Shown here piece after piece: positions 33,959-42,979 of a stretch of DNA of 64,000 bases. A program made the translations under genes and the position numbers. Origin of the DNA: UBA1306 sp964396415 (lineage in GTDB: Bacteria; Spirochaetota; Spirochaetia; Treponematales; Rectinemataceae); the NCBI GenBank assembly GCA_964396415.1, contig CAYNFM010000002.1, positions 1 through 64,000 of the forward strand. Reading direction: 5' to 3'. The number at the start of each line of letters is the position of its first letter. Position 1 is the first letter of the stretch. The notes beneath the pieces were generated by a model, which saw nothing but the letters and a program-made list of their open reading frames with translations, did not search any database and had not been told where the DNA came from.

Positions 33959-34945
33959 ATGGAAATCTTGGGAATAGAGGACAACGCGCTCCGCCGCGCG
34001 GGAGAATGTATCGCTGCCGGTGGACTCGTAGCCTTCCCGACCGAGACCGTCTATGGCCTCGGGGCCGATGCCTTCGACTCCCGCGCGGTGGCGCGCATCT
34101 TCGAGGCGAAGGCCCGGCCGAGCTTCGACCCCCTCATCGTGCACGTGAGCTCGATGGACGAGGTGGCCAGAGTCGCCGACGCGAGCGGGCATAAGGCCCG
34201 CGCCCTCATGAGGGCGCTATGGCCCGGTCCCTTGACCCTCGTCCTGCCTAAGCGGGAAGAGGTGCCCGATATCGTCACGAGCGGCCTCGGAACGGTGGCC
34301 ATCCGCCTGCCGGCCAATTCCGTTGCGCGCGCGATCATCGCCTATTCCGGAACCGCTGTTGCCGCGCCCAGCGCGAATCCTTTCGGCTACCTTTCTCCCA
34401 CGCTGGCCGAACACGTCGCGCGGGGACTGGGAGGCAAGGTGGATCTCATCGTCGACGGAGGTCCTTGCGCCGTAGGAGTGGAATCTACCGTCCTCGATAT
34501 GACCGTCGATCCGCCTCGCATCCTCCGGCCCGGCGGAATGACCATCGAAGCGATCGAGGCCGTGATCGGGTCTATAGGCGCGCGCGCGGCAGCCGACTCC
34601 CTCCCGATCGCGAGCCCCGGCCTCCTCGAGAGCCACTACGCCCCTCGCACGCCCTTGTATCTGATCGACGCCGGGACGATCGGCTCGGCCAAGCCGAGGG
34701 GAAGGGCCGCGGCCGTCATCCTGGGCGCGGCCTCGGGCGACGGCTTAGAGGCTGGGACCGGACGCTTCGCCCTCGTGCGGTGCCTTTCGCCGACGGGCGA
34801 TCTCGTAGAGGCCGCAGCTGGGCTCTTCGCCGCCCTCCACGAGCTCGACGCGGGAGGCTACGACGAGATATGGGCCGAGTTGGCGCCCGACCGCGGCCTC
34901 GGCGCGGCGATCAACGACAGGCTCCTTAAAGCATCGAAGAAGTGA
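33959..34945 (+). CDS. L-threonylcarbamoyladenylate synthase (Sua5/YwlC)
   Basis: Makes threonylcarbamoyl-AMP for the t6A37 modification of tRNAs. It has 328 residues with the YrdC domain (1-200; AFPTETVYGLGADA, KARPSFDPLIVHV, WPGPLTLVL, RLPANSVAR, APSANPFGYLSPT, GVESTVLDM) and the C-terminal Sua5 domain, making it the longer YwlC type rather than short TsaC. LESHYAPRTPLYLI marks the interdomain linker. It is probably cotranscribed with purE. The start has no strong Shine-Dalgarno, consistent with coupling to purE. Confidence 0.93.
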   Translation: MEILGIEDNALRRAGECIAAGGLVAFPTETVYGLGADAFDSRAVARIFEAKARPSFDPLIVHVSSMDEVARVADASGHKARALMRALWPGPLTLVLPKREEVPDIVTSGLGTVAIRLPANSVARAIIAYSGTAVAAPSANPFGYLSPTLAEHVARGLGGKVDLIVDGGPCAVGVESTVLDMTVDPPRILRPGGMTIEAIEAVIGSIGARAAADSLPIASPGLLESHYAPRTPLYLIDAGTIGSAKPRGRAAAVILGAASGDGLEAGTGRFALVRCLSPTGDLVEAAAGLFAALHELDAGGYDEIWAELAPDRGLGAAINDRLLKASKK

Positions 34946-35022
34946 ACCTTTTCCTTCTTGCGATATTTCGTTAATCTCCCCGGTCCGACTTCCGATATTC
35001 GAAATGGAGGAAGGAGACCGAT

Positions 35023-35415
35023 ATGGAAGCGATAGCAAGCAGTTATATTCCGCTCGCTTACGTTTACGCCGCCCGCTATGGGGAGGGTAGGGCAACCGTA
35101 CCTGTGCTGAGGAGCCAGGCCCTCTACGCCAATTTCGCCCACGTATCGGGCGTCGCCGCCCAGGATGGGATGGCGGCGTACAGTATCGACAAGCTTCACA
35201 TCCTCGATGTCCTCATAGGCCAGCTCGAAAGCGCCAAGTCCCAGCCTCGGGCCGCCGAAGCCTTGGACGAACGCAGCCCTACCCGCGTTGACGCCCTTAT
35301 TCAGCAATACAGCGCCGAAATCCACGCCATCGCCACGGCCCCCGCCCTCCCCTACGCCCCCACCGCGTCGGCATCCCTGGCCGCGCCGGGGATGCTGTTC
35401 TCGATGGCGGCTTGA
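35023..35415 (+). CDS. Hypothetical protein (130 aa)
   Basis: No family recognised. AAGGAG lies six bases upstream of ATG, and the downstream neighbour is convergent, so it is likely a genuine gene. The protein has no signal peptide or membrane segment. An N-terminal part, SSYIPLAYVYAARYGEGRATVPV, and HVSGVAAQDGMAAYSIDKLHILD look structured; the C-terminus is Ala/Pro-rich. It might be a lineage-specific small protein related to a spirochaete family, but I cannot assign a role. Confidence 0.65.
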   Translation: MEAIASSYIPLAYVYAARYGEGRATVPVLRSQALYANFAHVSGVAAQDGMAAYSIDKLHILDVLIGQLESAKSQPRAAEALDERSPTRVDALIQQYSAEIHAIATAPALPYAPTASASLAAPGMLFSMAA

Positions 35416-35425
35416 AGCGGGTTTC

Positions 35426-37747
35426 TCATTGTACAGGCGTGCTGGCATCCTCCCCTTCGACCAATTCCCCGACAGTCTCGCCGATGGTTTTCCCATAATA
35501 CAAAAGCCCGTAGATCACCGTAGACTGCAGGATATTTCGACAGTATTGCCTCGTTTCGGCCAAGCCGAGCGCCTCTATCATGATGTCGTCGGGAAGATCG
35601 CCCGATTCGGCAGCCCAGGCTTTCAATCGACCCCAGCCGGCGTTGTAGGCCATCATGGCGCGCAGGGGCCTGCCGTCTACCCGAACCAGCAGGGAGGAGA
35701 AGTACGCGAGGCCTATCGCCAGGTTATCCTTCGGGAATGAGAGGTCGTAAGTCGAAAGCCCGAGGGCTTTGGCCTGTTCCGCAGCGGTGGACGGCATCAG
35801 CTGGGATAGGCCAATCGCGCCTGCTCCCGAGACGGCGTCGGTTCGGAATAGGCTTTCGGAGCGTAAAAGACCGAAAGCCAGGCTTTCGGTCACCCGGTCC
35901 GGGAGCCGGAGCGAGCGTATCTCGTCGAGATAGGGGCGAGGGTAAAGCATCTCGTAGTCCGAGCGAAGGGCTTCATAGCTCGGACGCGAGGTCTGCGCGA
36001 GCGTCAAGCGAAGGGCACAATCCGCTCGGCCGAGCCGGGAAAAGAGGGAGGCAAGGCGAATCAGAGCCTCCTCGTCAAGATCTGCCAGGCGCGATTTGGC
36101 TTCGGATAGGGCCATGTCGACGAGGCCGAAGGACGCCATGCCCGATATGAGGGTTTCGGCGTCACTCGTTATCGAGGGAATGCCGGGCGGGGCTATAGCG
36201 GGAGGCGCGGTTCCGGGGACGAATCCGGGCTCGATCCCGGCCCGCCACGCCGCGATGATCCGATAATAGAGCGGCGCCGATGCGTCTTCGGCAATGGCGG
36301 CGAAGCGCAGGGCCGCCGCCGAGGCGCGCGAAGCCGCGTCCGGGGAGCTGTCGAGCTTTAGCTCAAAGGCGCGCGAGGCCACGTAGGCCAAGCGCGCGCC
36401 CGTATCGGGCGGGAGCTTGCCCGCGAGGCGCGCGGCCATCTCCTCGACGAGTCGCCAGTCGCGGGCGCGCAGGGCATCGCGGAACAGCCCGTTGACCAGG
36501 TCCGAAAATACTGTAGGGTCGCTCCACGAAGCCGAAGCGTCGACGAGGTCGTCCAGCGCAGCCTCTCGAGCCGCGGCCTCGGCGGCCGTCTCGGCAATCG
36601 ATTCCGGCGCCGCCGTAGCGGGCTCGGCGGCGATCGGAGGGGACAGCGAGGCGGCGGCCTCGAGCGCGGCTCGGTAGCCGCAATCGAGCGCATACCAGCG
36701 CGCTGCGTCCGCGTCGGCTCGCGTGGGGGCATCAGCGGAAGCTTTCTTGAAAAGCTCGGCGGCCTCTTCCAGTCGATCCAAGGCCATGGCGAAGCGTGCC
36801 TTGTAGAAGCGGGCCGTCCAACCGATCGCAGTGAATTGTCCTTCGCCATCCTTGAGCTTCCCTGCGTAGAGGAAGGCCTTGCCGGCATCCGCGATCATGG
36901 CCTTCGACGCGTGACGACCCATTGCGGCGGATCCGCCGAGCAGGGCTTCCGTATACGCGAGTCCATAGTCTTTACGGTTTACGGCATCGCGCATCGCTAA
37001 TGCGTGGAATTCACCGACTGAGAATAATCCGCGCATTCTTGGCTCGGTCGTCAGGAGGGCGTAGGCTCGGGCGCTCCAGTCGGATTCGGGCATTTCGAGC
37101 AGGAGGCGACGGAAGGCCTTGGCCCAATGCTTGCCGCCCGATCGCATGTCGGCGGCCGCGTTAAAATAAGAGAGCGCCTCCGCATCCTCTGCCGACTCCA
37201 CCGGGTAGGCCCGGCCTAGGTCGGCGACTAGGGCCTTCTCCTCGGCGTTGCGGCAGAGAGCGTCCAAGGCGTCGAGCCGAGGACGCTCGGAGCCCCATTC
37301 GGGTCCGACGGATGCGTCGTACTCCTTGGAGAAGGATACGAGCTCTCCCCATAGACCGGCCGAAAAAAGCTCGTGTACGAGGGCGAGCCCGGCTTCCCTG
37401 CGCGCGAGGCCTTTTGCCCTATCGAAACCCAAGCGGTATAGCAGCCTCGTCCTGGCCCCGGCGTTGGGGAGAGGAGGCTGCCCCTCATCGCGGGAAGCCA
37501 TCCAGAGGCCAAGGTAATAGTATGCCGTCGGGCCGAGGGATCCAACATCGTCGAGGGCCTTCTGGTCCAAGGCGAGGACTGCCGTCGTGTCCCTGCCGGC
37601 GATTAATTTCGAGAGATCGGACGCGCTCATTCCGAAGGCGCCTCCCTCCTGGCAATGAACGAGGACCTGAGAAGCCGAAAGGAGGACGAGTAATGCGAAA
37701 AGGCGCGGAACGCGATGCGATGGGACTTTCGTAGATCCCGAAGCCAA
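35426..37747 (-). CDS. Slt70-like soluble lytic transglycosylase
   Basis: Cleaves peptidoglycan between MurNAc and GlcNAc. The 773-residue protein has an N-terminal signal/lipobox-like segment (VLVHC), an alpha-helical superhelical U-domain rich in Ala and Glu (about 40-560), and a C-terminal SLT domain (about 610-760). The SLT domain contains AFGLLRSESLFRTDAVSGAGAIGLSQLMPST with the catalytic Glu, and AMMAYNAGWGRLKAW. The length fits Slt70 relatives with an extended U-domain. It lies five bases downstream of the LysM protein gene and probably belongs to its operon, pointing to a joint cell-wall role. Confidence 0.9.
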   Translation of the reverse strand: MASGSTKVPSHRVPRLFALLVLLSASQVLVHCQEGGAFGMSASDLSKLIAGRDTTAVLALDQKALDDVGSLGPTAYYYLGLWMASRDEGQPPLPNAGARTRLLYRLGFDRAKGLARREAGLALVHELFSAGLWGELVSFSKEYDASVGPEWGSERPRLDALDALCRNAEEKALVADLGRAYPVESAEDAEALSYFNAAADMRSGGKHWAKAFRRLLLEMPESDWSARAYALLTTEPRMRGLFSVGEFHALAMRDAVNRKDYGLAYTEALLGGSAAMGRHASKAMIADAGKAFLYAGKLKDGEGQFTAIGWTARFYKARFAMALDRLEEAAELFKKASADAPTRADADAARWYALDCGYRAALEAAASLSPPIAAEPATAAPESIAETAAEAAAREAALDDLVDASASWSDPTVFSDLVNGLFRDALRARDWRLVEEMAARLAGKLPPDTGARLAYVASRAFELKLDSSPDAASRASAAALRFAAIAEDASAPLYYRIIAAWRAGIEPGFVPGTAPPAIAPPGIPSITSDAETLISGMASFGLVDMALSEAKSRLADLDEEALIRLASLFSRLGRADCALRLTLAQTSRPSYEALRSDYEMLYPRPYLDEIRSLRLPDRVTESLAFGLLRSESLFRTDAVSGAGAIGLSQLMPSTAAEQAKALGLSTYDLSFPKDNLAIGLAYFSSLLVRVDGRPLRAMMAYNAGWGRLKAWAAESGDLPDDIMIEALGLAETRQYCRNILQSTVIYGLLYYGKTIGETVGELVEGEDASTPVQ

Positions 37748-37752
37748 CGAGT

Positions 37753-38715
37753 CTACTTCGCCGGTATCCAGATCTTATGTCCGCTGATGATAAGATCGGG
37801 ATTCTTGATCTTATTCGCTTTCGCTATGCGCATATAAACCCATGGATCCCGGTAGTATGCGTACGAGAGGTCCCACAGAGTATCGCCCCACTTGATCTTA
37901 TACGTGACCCCTGGCTTTTTGAACTTGGTGACCTTCTTGACGAGAGCGGGCGCTTCGTTCGCCTCTACGGCCGGCTGGGGAGCGGGGACCGGCACCGCCT
38001 GGGCCGATTGGGAAGCGGGGGCTTCGATTTGAGCGGGCGCAGGAGTCGGGATCGGTTGGGCGGGAACCGAAGGGATCGGCTGCGCCTTCGCGGCCGAAGC
38101 CGGAGAGATGGCGAATTTATAGACGAGGAAGCCGAAGAGCAGGAGAAGCAAGACGACTCCCACTACGAAGAGAAGGGTCCGGAGCGTCCGGCCCTTGGGC
38201 TTTCCCTTGGCCTCCTCGGCATCGACCTCGGATCGGACGTCGGCCAGAAGCTGGGCCGAGTCGGCTTCAGGGGGAAGGTTGTCGGTGCCCGCGAAATCCT
38301 CGTCCAAGAAAGTAGAAAAATGAGAATCGTCCGAGCTTTTGGAAAATTCGAAGTCAGGTACCTCGTATTTCTCTTCTTCGGAGAGAGCCTCCAACGAAAC
38401 GTTGAGGCTCTGACTCGCTCCCGTCGAAGCTTCCTGGGCGAGGGCCGTAAGCGTGCCGTCGTCGGTCAAGCCGATCTCCACCCGGATATCGGGCTCGCCT
38501 TTGGCCATCGAAGGAATACCCTCGACGACGAGGCTCCCGATATATGTCGCGTGTTCGACCGTAGGCCCTTGACCGCGGTAGAGGTCGATCTGTACGCTCG
38601 GTTGATAGTCCTGGACCGTCGTGACCACCAGCCGCTTACGCGATGCCGTCCCGTCTTCCAGGACCGGATAGAACTCGCCGTCGGCGAGTTTGAGGCCGAT
38701 TTTATTCGCATTCAT
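37753..38715 (-). CDS. Hsp70-SBD-like domain / transmembrane / LysM protein
   Basis: A 320-residue protein with an unusual order. Residues about 1-110 resemble the beta-sandwich substrate-binding domain of DnaK: LVVTTVQDYQPSVQIDLYRGQG, IGSLVVEGIPSMAKGEPDIRVEI, TDDGTLTALAQEASTG. No Hsp70 ATPase is present. An acidic linker, one membrane helix (TLLFVVGVVLLLLLFGFLVY, about 180-200), a Pro/Ala-rich spacer and a C-terminal LysM (about 272-318; YKIKWGDTLWDLSYAYYRDP, ISGHKIWIP) follow. A promoter and GAGGAAG precede it. It precedes the lytic transglycosylase gene, so it may guide or regulate wall enzymes. Confidence 0.82.
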   Translation of the reverse strand: MNANKIGLKLADGEFYPVLEDGTASRKRLVVTTVQDYQPSVQIDLYRGQGPTVEHATYIGSLVVEGIPSMAKGEPDIRVEIGLTDDGTLTALAQEASTGASQSLNVSLEALSEEEKYEVPDFEFSKSSDDSHFSTFLDEDFAGTDNLPPEADSAQLLADVRSEVDAEEAKGKPKGRTLRTLLFVVGVVLLLLLFGFLVYKFAISPASAAKAQPIPSVPAQPIPTPAPAQIEAPASQSAQAVPVPAPQPAVEANEAPALVKKVTKFKKPGVTYKIKWGDTLWDLSYAYYRDPWVYMRIAKANKIKNPDLIISGHKIWIPAK

Positions 38716-38765
38716 GGCGCCTTCCTCGGTGCGGTTTTGCCTAAGGTACTATTCTATCTCACTAC

Positions 38766-38793
38766 AGTGTATCACCTAGCTCGAATAAAGCAA
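38766..38793 (-). promoter_or_regulatory. Promoter of the LysM/transglycosylase genes
   Basis: Minus-strand TTGCTT (38788-38793), 16-base spacer, TACACT (38766-38771), between the methyltransferase stop and the LysM ATG. Confidence 0.5.
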
Positions 38794-38807
38794 TACGTCG
38801 CGGGATC

Positions 38808-39545
38808 TCAGGCGACGGCAACCGCCACCAGGCTTGCCGCGGCCTCATCGTAAAGCGAACCATCGACTCCGCCCAGGATGCGGACATCCGCGAACCCCAC
38901 CTTGTGGAGGGCGGCTCGGAGCTCGGTCCCGGAATAGAGCCTGATGACGAAGGAGCGATCCACGATTTCGCGGTTTCTGGATAGGATCCATCGATTGCGT
39001 AAGCCTTCCCAAGCTCCGACCACGGAATACTCGGTACGAATCGCCCAACCGCCTCGCTCGAAACTCTCCCCTGCGACGAAATCCCGAGCGGCAGTCTCCT
39101 TGCCGGTCGTCTCGATGACAAGGGAGCCGCCGGGCCTCAGGGCCGCGCGGAGACGAGAGAATGCCATCAAGTCCTCCTCGGGATCGGCGAAATAGCCGAT
39201 GCTGGTATACAGATTTATTGCGAGATCAAAGGGCTCTTCGACCGAGAAATCCCGGATGTCGGCGCGCAGGAAGCGTGCGCCGCCGGCCGCGCTTTCCCGT
39301 GCGGCCTCGAGGTAAGCCGCCGTGATGTCGATGCCCGTGACGCGATAGCCGCGCGAGGCGAACTCGAGACTGTGACGCCCCGGCCCGCAGCATGCGTCGA
39401 GCACGGCCGCGCCCGGCTTCGGCCGGACCAGACGCTCTATGCAGTCGATAACACCCGGAACCTCGGCCCAACGCGCCTCGTCGAACATCACGGGGGCGTA
39501 GGCCGTCCAGAATCCCTCGTCCTCGAACCACTCGCCTTTGATCAT
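38808..39545 (-). CDS. Class I SAM-dependent methyltransferase
   Basis: A 245-residue protein with a Rossmann methyltransferase domain: motif I VLDACCGPGRHSLEFA (about 49-64), motif II GIDITAAYLEAAR, motif III FLRADIRDF, then FDLAINLYTSIGYF and LRPGGSLVIET. The C-terminal part is mixed and may give substrate specificity, which is unknown. The gene overlaps the preceding small gene by four bases, so it is coupled to it. Methyltransferase fold secure; substrate not assignable. Confidence 0.87.
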   Translation of the reverse strand: MIKGEWFEDEGFWTAYAPVMFDEARWAEVPGVIDCIERLVRPKPGAAVLDACCGPGRHSLEFASRGYRVTGIDITAAYLEAARESAAGGARFLRADIRDFSVEEPFDLAINLYTSIGYFADPEEDLMAFSRLRAALRPGGSLVIETTGKETAARDFVAGESFERGGWAIRTEYSVVGAWEGLRNRWILSRNREIVDRSFVIRLYSGTELRAALHKVGFADVRILGGVDGSLYDEAAASLVAVAVA

Positions 39546-39907
39546 AGGGCTCCATGGTCCACGACTAGGGCCATGACGTACTCGAGGAGCTCCAAATCCA
39601 GGTTTTCTTCCTCGAGGACTATCGCCTCTCGTATCTCCTCCCAGTCGGCCTTTCCGAATGGAGTTCCGTCATAGTCCATCATGAGCACACTCCCGACCCC
39701 GGCGAGCCACTCGGAGGCCGCATCGGGACGGGAACGCCGCCGCTCAAGATAGGATTCGAAAAGCGAGGACATCGCCTCCTGCCCGACTTTGGGAAAGGAG
39801 CGGAAGAAAAAAGCGCGGACGGCCTCGATTTCGGTCGCCTCCCCCCTCCCTGCGGCGCGACGAACGGCTTGATCCAAATCGGTCCGAAATTTATCGGTGG
39901 GCTGCAT
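39542..39907 (-). CDS. Hypothetical protein (121 aa)
   Basis: Acidic helical protein, MQPTDKFRTDLDQAVRRAAG through DLELLEYVMALVVDHG, with no recognised domain, signal peptide or membrane helix. The ATG at 39907 is preferred because upstream residues of the longer ORF look non-coding (Ser/Pro-rich). It lies between the CPBP protease gene and the methyltransferase gene, with four-base overlap to the latter, so it is probably part of one operon. The length and coupling argue that it is real. Confidence 0.6.
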   Translation of the reverse strand: MQPTDKFRTDLDQAVRRAAGRGEATEIEAVRAFFFRSFPKVGQEAMSSLFESYLERRRSRPDAASEWLAGVGSVLMMDYDGTPFGKADWEEIREAIVLEEENLDLELLEYVMALVVDHGAL

Positions 39908-39947
39908 GTCGATACTATAACCTGAAATCGCAGGAATTTCGCAGGCT

Positions 39948-40649
39948 TCAGGAATAGAGCGCGAGGGAGAAGACTGCGGCGTCGAACAACCCGTGGCCGA
40001 TGGCGATCTCATGAATGTTCTTCGCCTCGTTCCAGCGCCAGGCGAAAAAGAGACCGAGGAGCCCGCCAGACGATAGGCCTATTATCCCTTGATAGCCGTG
40101 ACCCATTCCGAAGAGGATCGCCGAGGCGATCGCGGCCCAGATCGGCGAAACGCCCGCCTGCCCCAGACGACGGAGAAGGTAGGCGCGGAAGAATAGCTCC
40201 TCGCAATAGCCCGTCGCCATCGACGAAACCAAAATCAAAGGAGCTAGGGCGATCGCTCCACGCGGCCCCGATCTGGCCCGGACGAGAAAATCGTTCTGTA
40301 CGCCTAAGGCCGAAAAGAGCAGGTCGGGGACGAGCATGACCGCGAAGGCGCCCAATGAGCAAAGGAGGCCCCTAACGGAATCCTTCGGCCTGATGGGGAA
40401 AACGGAGAAAGCCCGAAGGCCGTCGCCTGCCGCCATGAGGTACAGGAGGAGGACGGCTCGCGGCAAGTTCACCGCAGTGGCGGCCAAATGGTATCCGGGC
40501 TTGGATAGCATGTCCGGGGACGATCCGGCGAAAATATAGGATGCCAGGTAGAAGGCGAGGAACAGCGCCGATGCTTCGATGAGAGGCCGACCCGGCTCGC
40601 CTTTGGGCGGACCTAACGGGCCTTCACCGTCTCGACCTTGTTCGTGCAT
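39948..40649 (-). CDS. CPBP-family intramembrane metalloprotease
   Basis: A 233-residue protein with about seven membrane helices and the Abi/CPBP signature: EELFFRAYLLRRL (E-E-x-x-x-R), FGMGHGYQ (F-x-x-x-H) and a final H in IAIGHGLFDA. Relatives include Rce1-type CAAX proteases and bacteriocin-immunity proteins. The target is unknown. An AGGGG five bases upstream supports the ATG at 40649. It begins a small minus-strand operon and is divergent from the PilZ gene, whose promoter lies in the short intergenic gap. Confidence 0.85.
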   Translation of the reverse strand: MHEQGRDGEGPLGPPKGEPGRPLIEASALFLAFYLASYIFAGSSPDMLSKPGYHLAATAVNLPRAVLLLYLMAAGDGLRAFSVFPIRPKDSVRGLLCSLGAFAVMLVPDLLFSALGVQNDFLVRARSGPRGAIALAPLILVSSMATGYCEELFFRAYLLRRLGQAGVSPIWAAIASAILFGMGHGYQGIIGLSSGGLLGLFFAWRWNEAKNIHEIAIGHGLFDAAVFSLALYS

Positions 40650-40663
40650 CGCGTCCCCTTTCT

Positions 40664-40693
40664 TTGACCCGGGCGAATCTTGTACAGTATAAT
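40664..40693 (+). promoter_or_regulatory. Consensus promoter of the PilZ gene (leaderless layout)
   Basis: TTGACC (40664-40669), 18-base spacer, perfect TATAAT (40688-40693). The ATG at 40702 is eight bases after the -10, so the transcript should start about two bases before the start codon. Confidence 0.75.
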
Positions 40694-40701
40694 GCAAATA
40701 T

Positions 40702-41727
40702 ATGCTCCTGATCGTGCTGTTCGCGGCCCTTGTCCTCGTCCTCTTAATCGCGGTGCTCTCCTTGGCCATGCGGGGCGCCAAGCGCTATTCCTGGGCCGAG
40801 TATTACCTTCGGACCAGAGAGGCAGGCATGAGCCTATCGGAGGCGAAGCAGCTTCGGGACGCCGCGGCCCTTTCCGGCCTGTCCGATCCGACCAATGTAT
40901 TGTGGGCCCCGCGCGACATGGATAAGGCGATCGCCGCGCTCAACATCGGCTTCAGGCGCGAGGGCAAGGATCGCGGCCGCGAGGGCTTGATGTTGATGGA
41001 CAAGGTCTACGCGTTGCGCAAAGGGATCGAATTCGAACAGCCGCGTTTCAAGTACGGCATTCGCTCGAGTCGGCAGATCGGCGCCGGCCAGCGGCTGCGC
41101 ATTCTCGTTCATGGAGTAGGCGTCTTCGGCTCGACGGTGATCGACAATCAGGCGCGTTTTTTCGTCGTCTCGTCCCCGATCGGGAATCGGCTGCCCAGGG
41201 ACTGGATCTGGAAGGGCAAGAAGGTCTCCATCTATTTCTGGCGACGCGAGGACGCGGGCTACGTCTTCGACAGCTACGTGATCGACGACCTCCGCATCCG
41301 GAGCGTCCCCGTGCTCCAGGTGTCCCATTCCGAGGCTCTGCTCCGCACGCAGAAAAGAAAATCGGTGCGGGCCAGGTCGAAGATCCCGGCCTATCTCTAT
41401 CTCTTGAAGCGGATCGAGGGGGCTTATGAGAAGCCGGAACGCGCTCCAGGGCTCCGCGCGCTCGTCCAAGACCTGTCCGATGACGGAGCCGCAGTCGCAA
41501 TCGGCGGAAAGGCCAGGCCTGGACTTCAAATCAAGCTGCAGTTCGGCCTCGACGAAGGCAGCGTCGTGATGAGCGGGACGGTGAGGAGCGTGGATTTCGA
41601 CGCCGAGGCGAACCGTTCCGTTCTCCACATCGAGGCGGTGCCGCCGAGCCCCAGGATGCGCAACGCGATCCGTTCCTTCGTATATAATATCCGCGAAGAT
41701 TCCGACACCGTTCCGCAAGGGGGCTGA
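40702..41727 (+). CDS. PilZ-domain protein (YcgR-like, c-di-GMP effector)
   Basis: A 341-residue protein with one N-terminal membrane helix (LIVLFAALVLVLLIAVLSLAM), a central YcgR-like region (about 110-210), and a C-terminal PilZ domain. The c-di-GMP-binding elements are KRKSVRARSKI (R-x-x-x-R) and LVQDLSDDGAAVAI (D-x-S-x-x-G). YcgR relatives modulate flagellar rotation or motility. Its ATG follows a consensus -10 by eight bases with no Shine-Dalgarno. The next gene starts immediately after its stop codon. It could receive the signal degraded by the EAL protein at 2-3.9 kb. Confidence 0.87.
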   Translation: MLLIVLFAALVLVLLIAVLSLAMRGAKRYSWAEYYLRTREAGMSLSEAKQLRDAAALSGLSDPTNVLWAPRDMDKAIAALNIGFRREGKDRGREGLMLMDKVYALRKGIEFEQPRFKYGIRSSRQIGAGQRLRILVHGVGVFGSTVIDNQARFFVVSSPIGNRLPRDWIWKGKKVSIYFWRREDAGYVFDSYVIDDLRIRSVPVLQVSHSEALLRTQKRKSVRARSKIPAYLYLLKRIEGAYEKPERAPGLRALVQDLSDDGAAVAIGGKARPGLQIKLQFGLDEGSVVMSGTVRSVDFDAEANRSVLHIEAVPPSPRMRNAIRSFVYNIREDSDTVPQGG

Positions 41728-42924
41728 ATGAAACGCATCGTCGCGACTCTCGCGCTCGCGCTCGGTTTGCTCATGGCCTTACAGGCGCAGGACGCCGAAT
41801 CGATAGTCCTGGCCTATCGCCGTAACTTCGCGAGGTCGAGCCTCGTCACCAAGCTCGAGCTTCTCAAGGAAGCCGCGACGCGAAGCGACGCCGATATGGG
41901 CCCTCTCTACGACATGGCCCTCCGATTCGCCGTGGATTACTCCGCCCTGCTCGAGCCCGACCCCCAGCTCAAGGATCTCGCCGTCCTCGCCGCCACCGAG
42001 ACCGGGAAGGCCGCCTATGCCAAGGCCATAGACGATCTGTGGGCCCTTTTCCAGGGTTATAACGACGAAGACGTGCGCGCTGCCGCGATAAGCGCCCTAG
42101 GTCAAGCCGGCGTAGGGGAAACGAGGGTGACCGAGAATCTCGATTCCTTCCTCGCGTCGCAAAACAGCCTCTTTCGCTCAGGGGCCCAGCCCGAATACCC
42201 CGCCCTCGAGGCCTGCATCGACGCCCTCGGGGCCCTCGGCGACGGATCGTCCTTCCCCGTCCTCTTCTCAGCTTACGTCGCCGGATATTCCCCCGCTCTC
42301 GCGGCCAAGGCAGCCGCGGCCCTCGGTTCGATAAAAGGCGACTACAGAGGCTACCTGCTTCGCGTCATCGCGAAGAATCCGCCCCTGGAGAAATCGGCGG
42401 CCTACGCCGCCGGCATGGCCAATCCCCATTTCGTCGACGACGACCGCGGCGAGCTGGCCGAAGGCTCCATGGCGGCCGCGCTCGACGCAATCGCTCAATC
42501 CGCTTCCCAATCTCCTGTGGAGATACAGTCCCTCCGCGAACTCAGGCTTTCAGCCGCCCGCGAGCTTACCGCTCTCAAGTGGCAAAAGGCTTCGCCGCTA
42601 GCGGTGCAGCACTTCAGGCTCGTGCAAGCCGACTATGCCAAGGGCGCGGCCTCGAAGACCGATTTTCTCGAGGCCATAGCTTGCCTCGGAGCGATGGGTT
42701 CCACCGAGGCGGCCCAGGCTCTGGCCCTCTACCTCCAACTCATCAACGCCCAAACCGAGCAAGGCTCGCCCTATGACGAGGATATCCTGATCGCCTCGAT
42801 AAACGCATTGGGCGAGCTCGGCGATAAGGTCGCTTTCGACTACCTGTTGCAGATCGGGTATCTGCAGTACTCCGAGGCGGTCAAGCGCGCCGCGAAGGAA
42901 GCCCTGCTCAAGCTCAGGTGGTGA
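41728..42924 (+). CDS. Exported HEAT-repeat protein
   Basis: A 398-residue protein with a signal peptide (RIVATLALALGLLMALQAQ). The mature part is helical with HEAT-like repeats, for example VRAAAISALGQAGVGE, PALEACIDALGALGDGSSFPVLFSAYV, ALAAKAAAALGSIKGD and DILIASINALGELGDKVAFDYLL. Such scaffolds mediate protein contacts; the partner is unknown. It starts directly after the PilZ stop codon and ends before a hairpin with a T tract, so the two genes form an operon. Confidence 0.8.
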   Translation: MKRIVATLALALGLLMALQAQDAESIVLAYRRNFARSSLVTKLELLKEAATRSDADMGPLYDMALRFAVDYSALLEPDPQLKDLAVLAATETGKAAYAKAIDDLWALFQGYNDEDVRAAAISALGQAGVGETRVTENLDSFLASQNSLFRSGAQPEYPALEACIDALGALGDGSSFPVLFSAYVAGYSPALAAKAAAALGSIKGDYRGYLLRVIAKNPPLEKSAAYAAGMANPHFVDDDRGELAEGSMAAALDAIAQSASQSPVEIQSLRELRLSAARELTALKWQKASPLAVQHFRLVQADYAKGAASKTDFLEAIACLGAMGSTEAAQALALYLQLINAQTEQGSPYDEDILIASINALGELGDKVAFDYLLQIGYLQYSEAVKRAAKEALLKLRW

Positions 42925-42979
42925 TTCGCGCGAGGGCGCATGAAGCGAAGCATTGCTCCGGGGTCATCCATTCGCTTGA

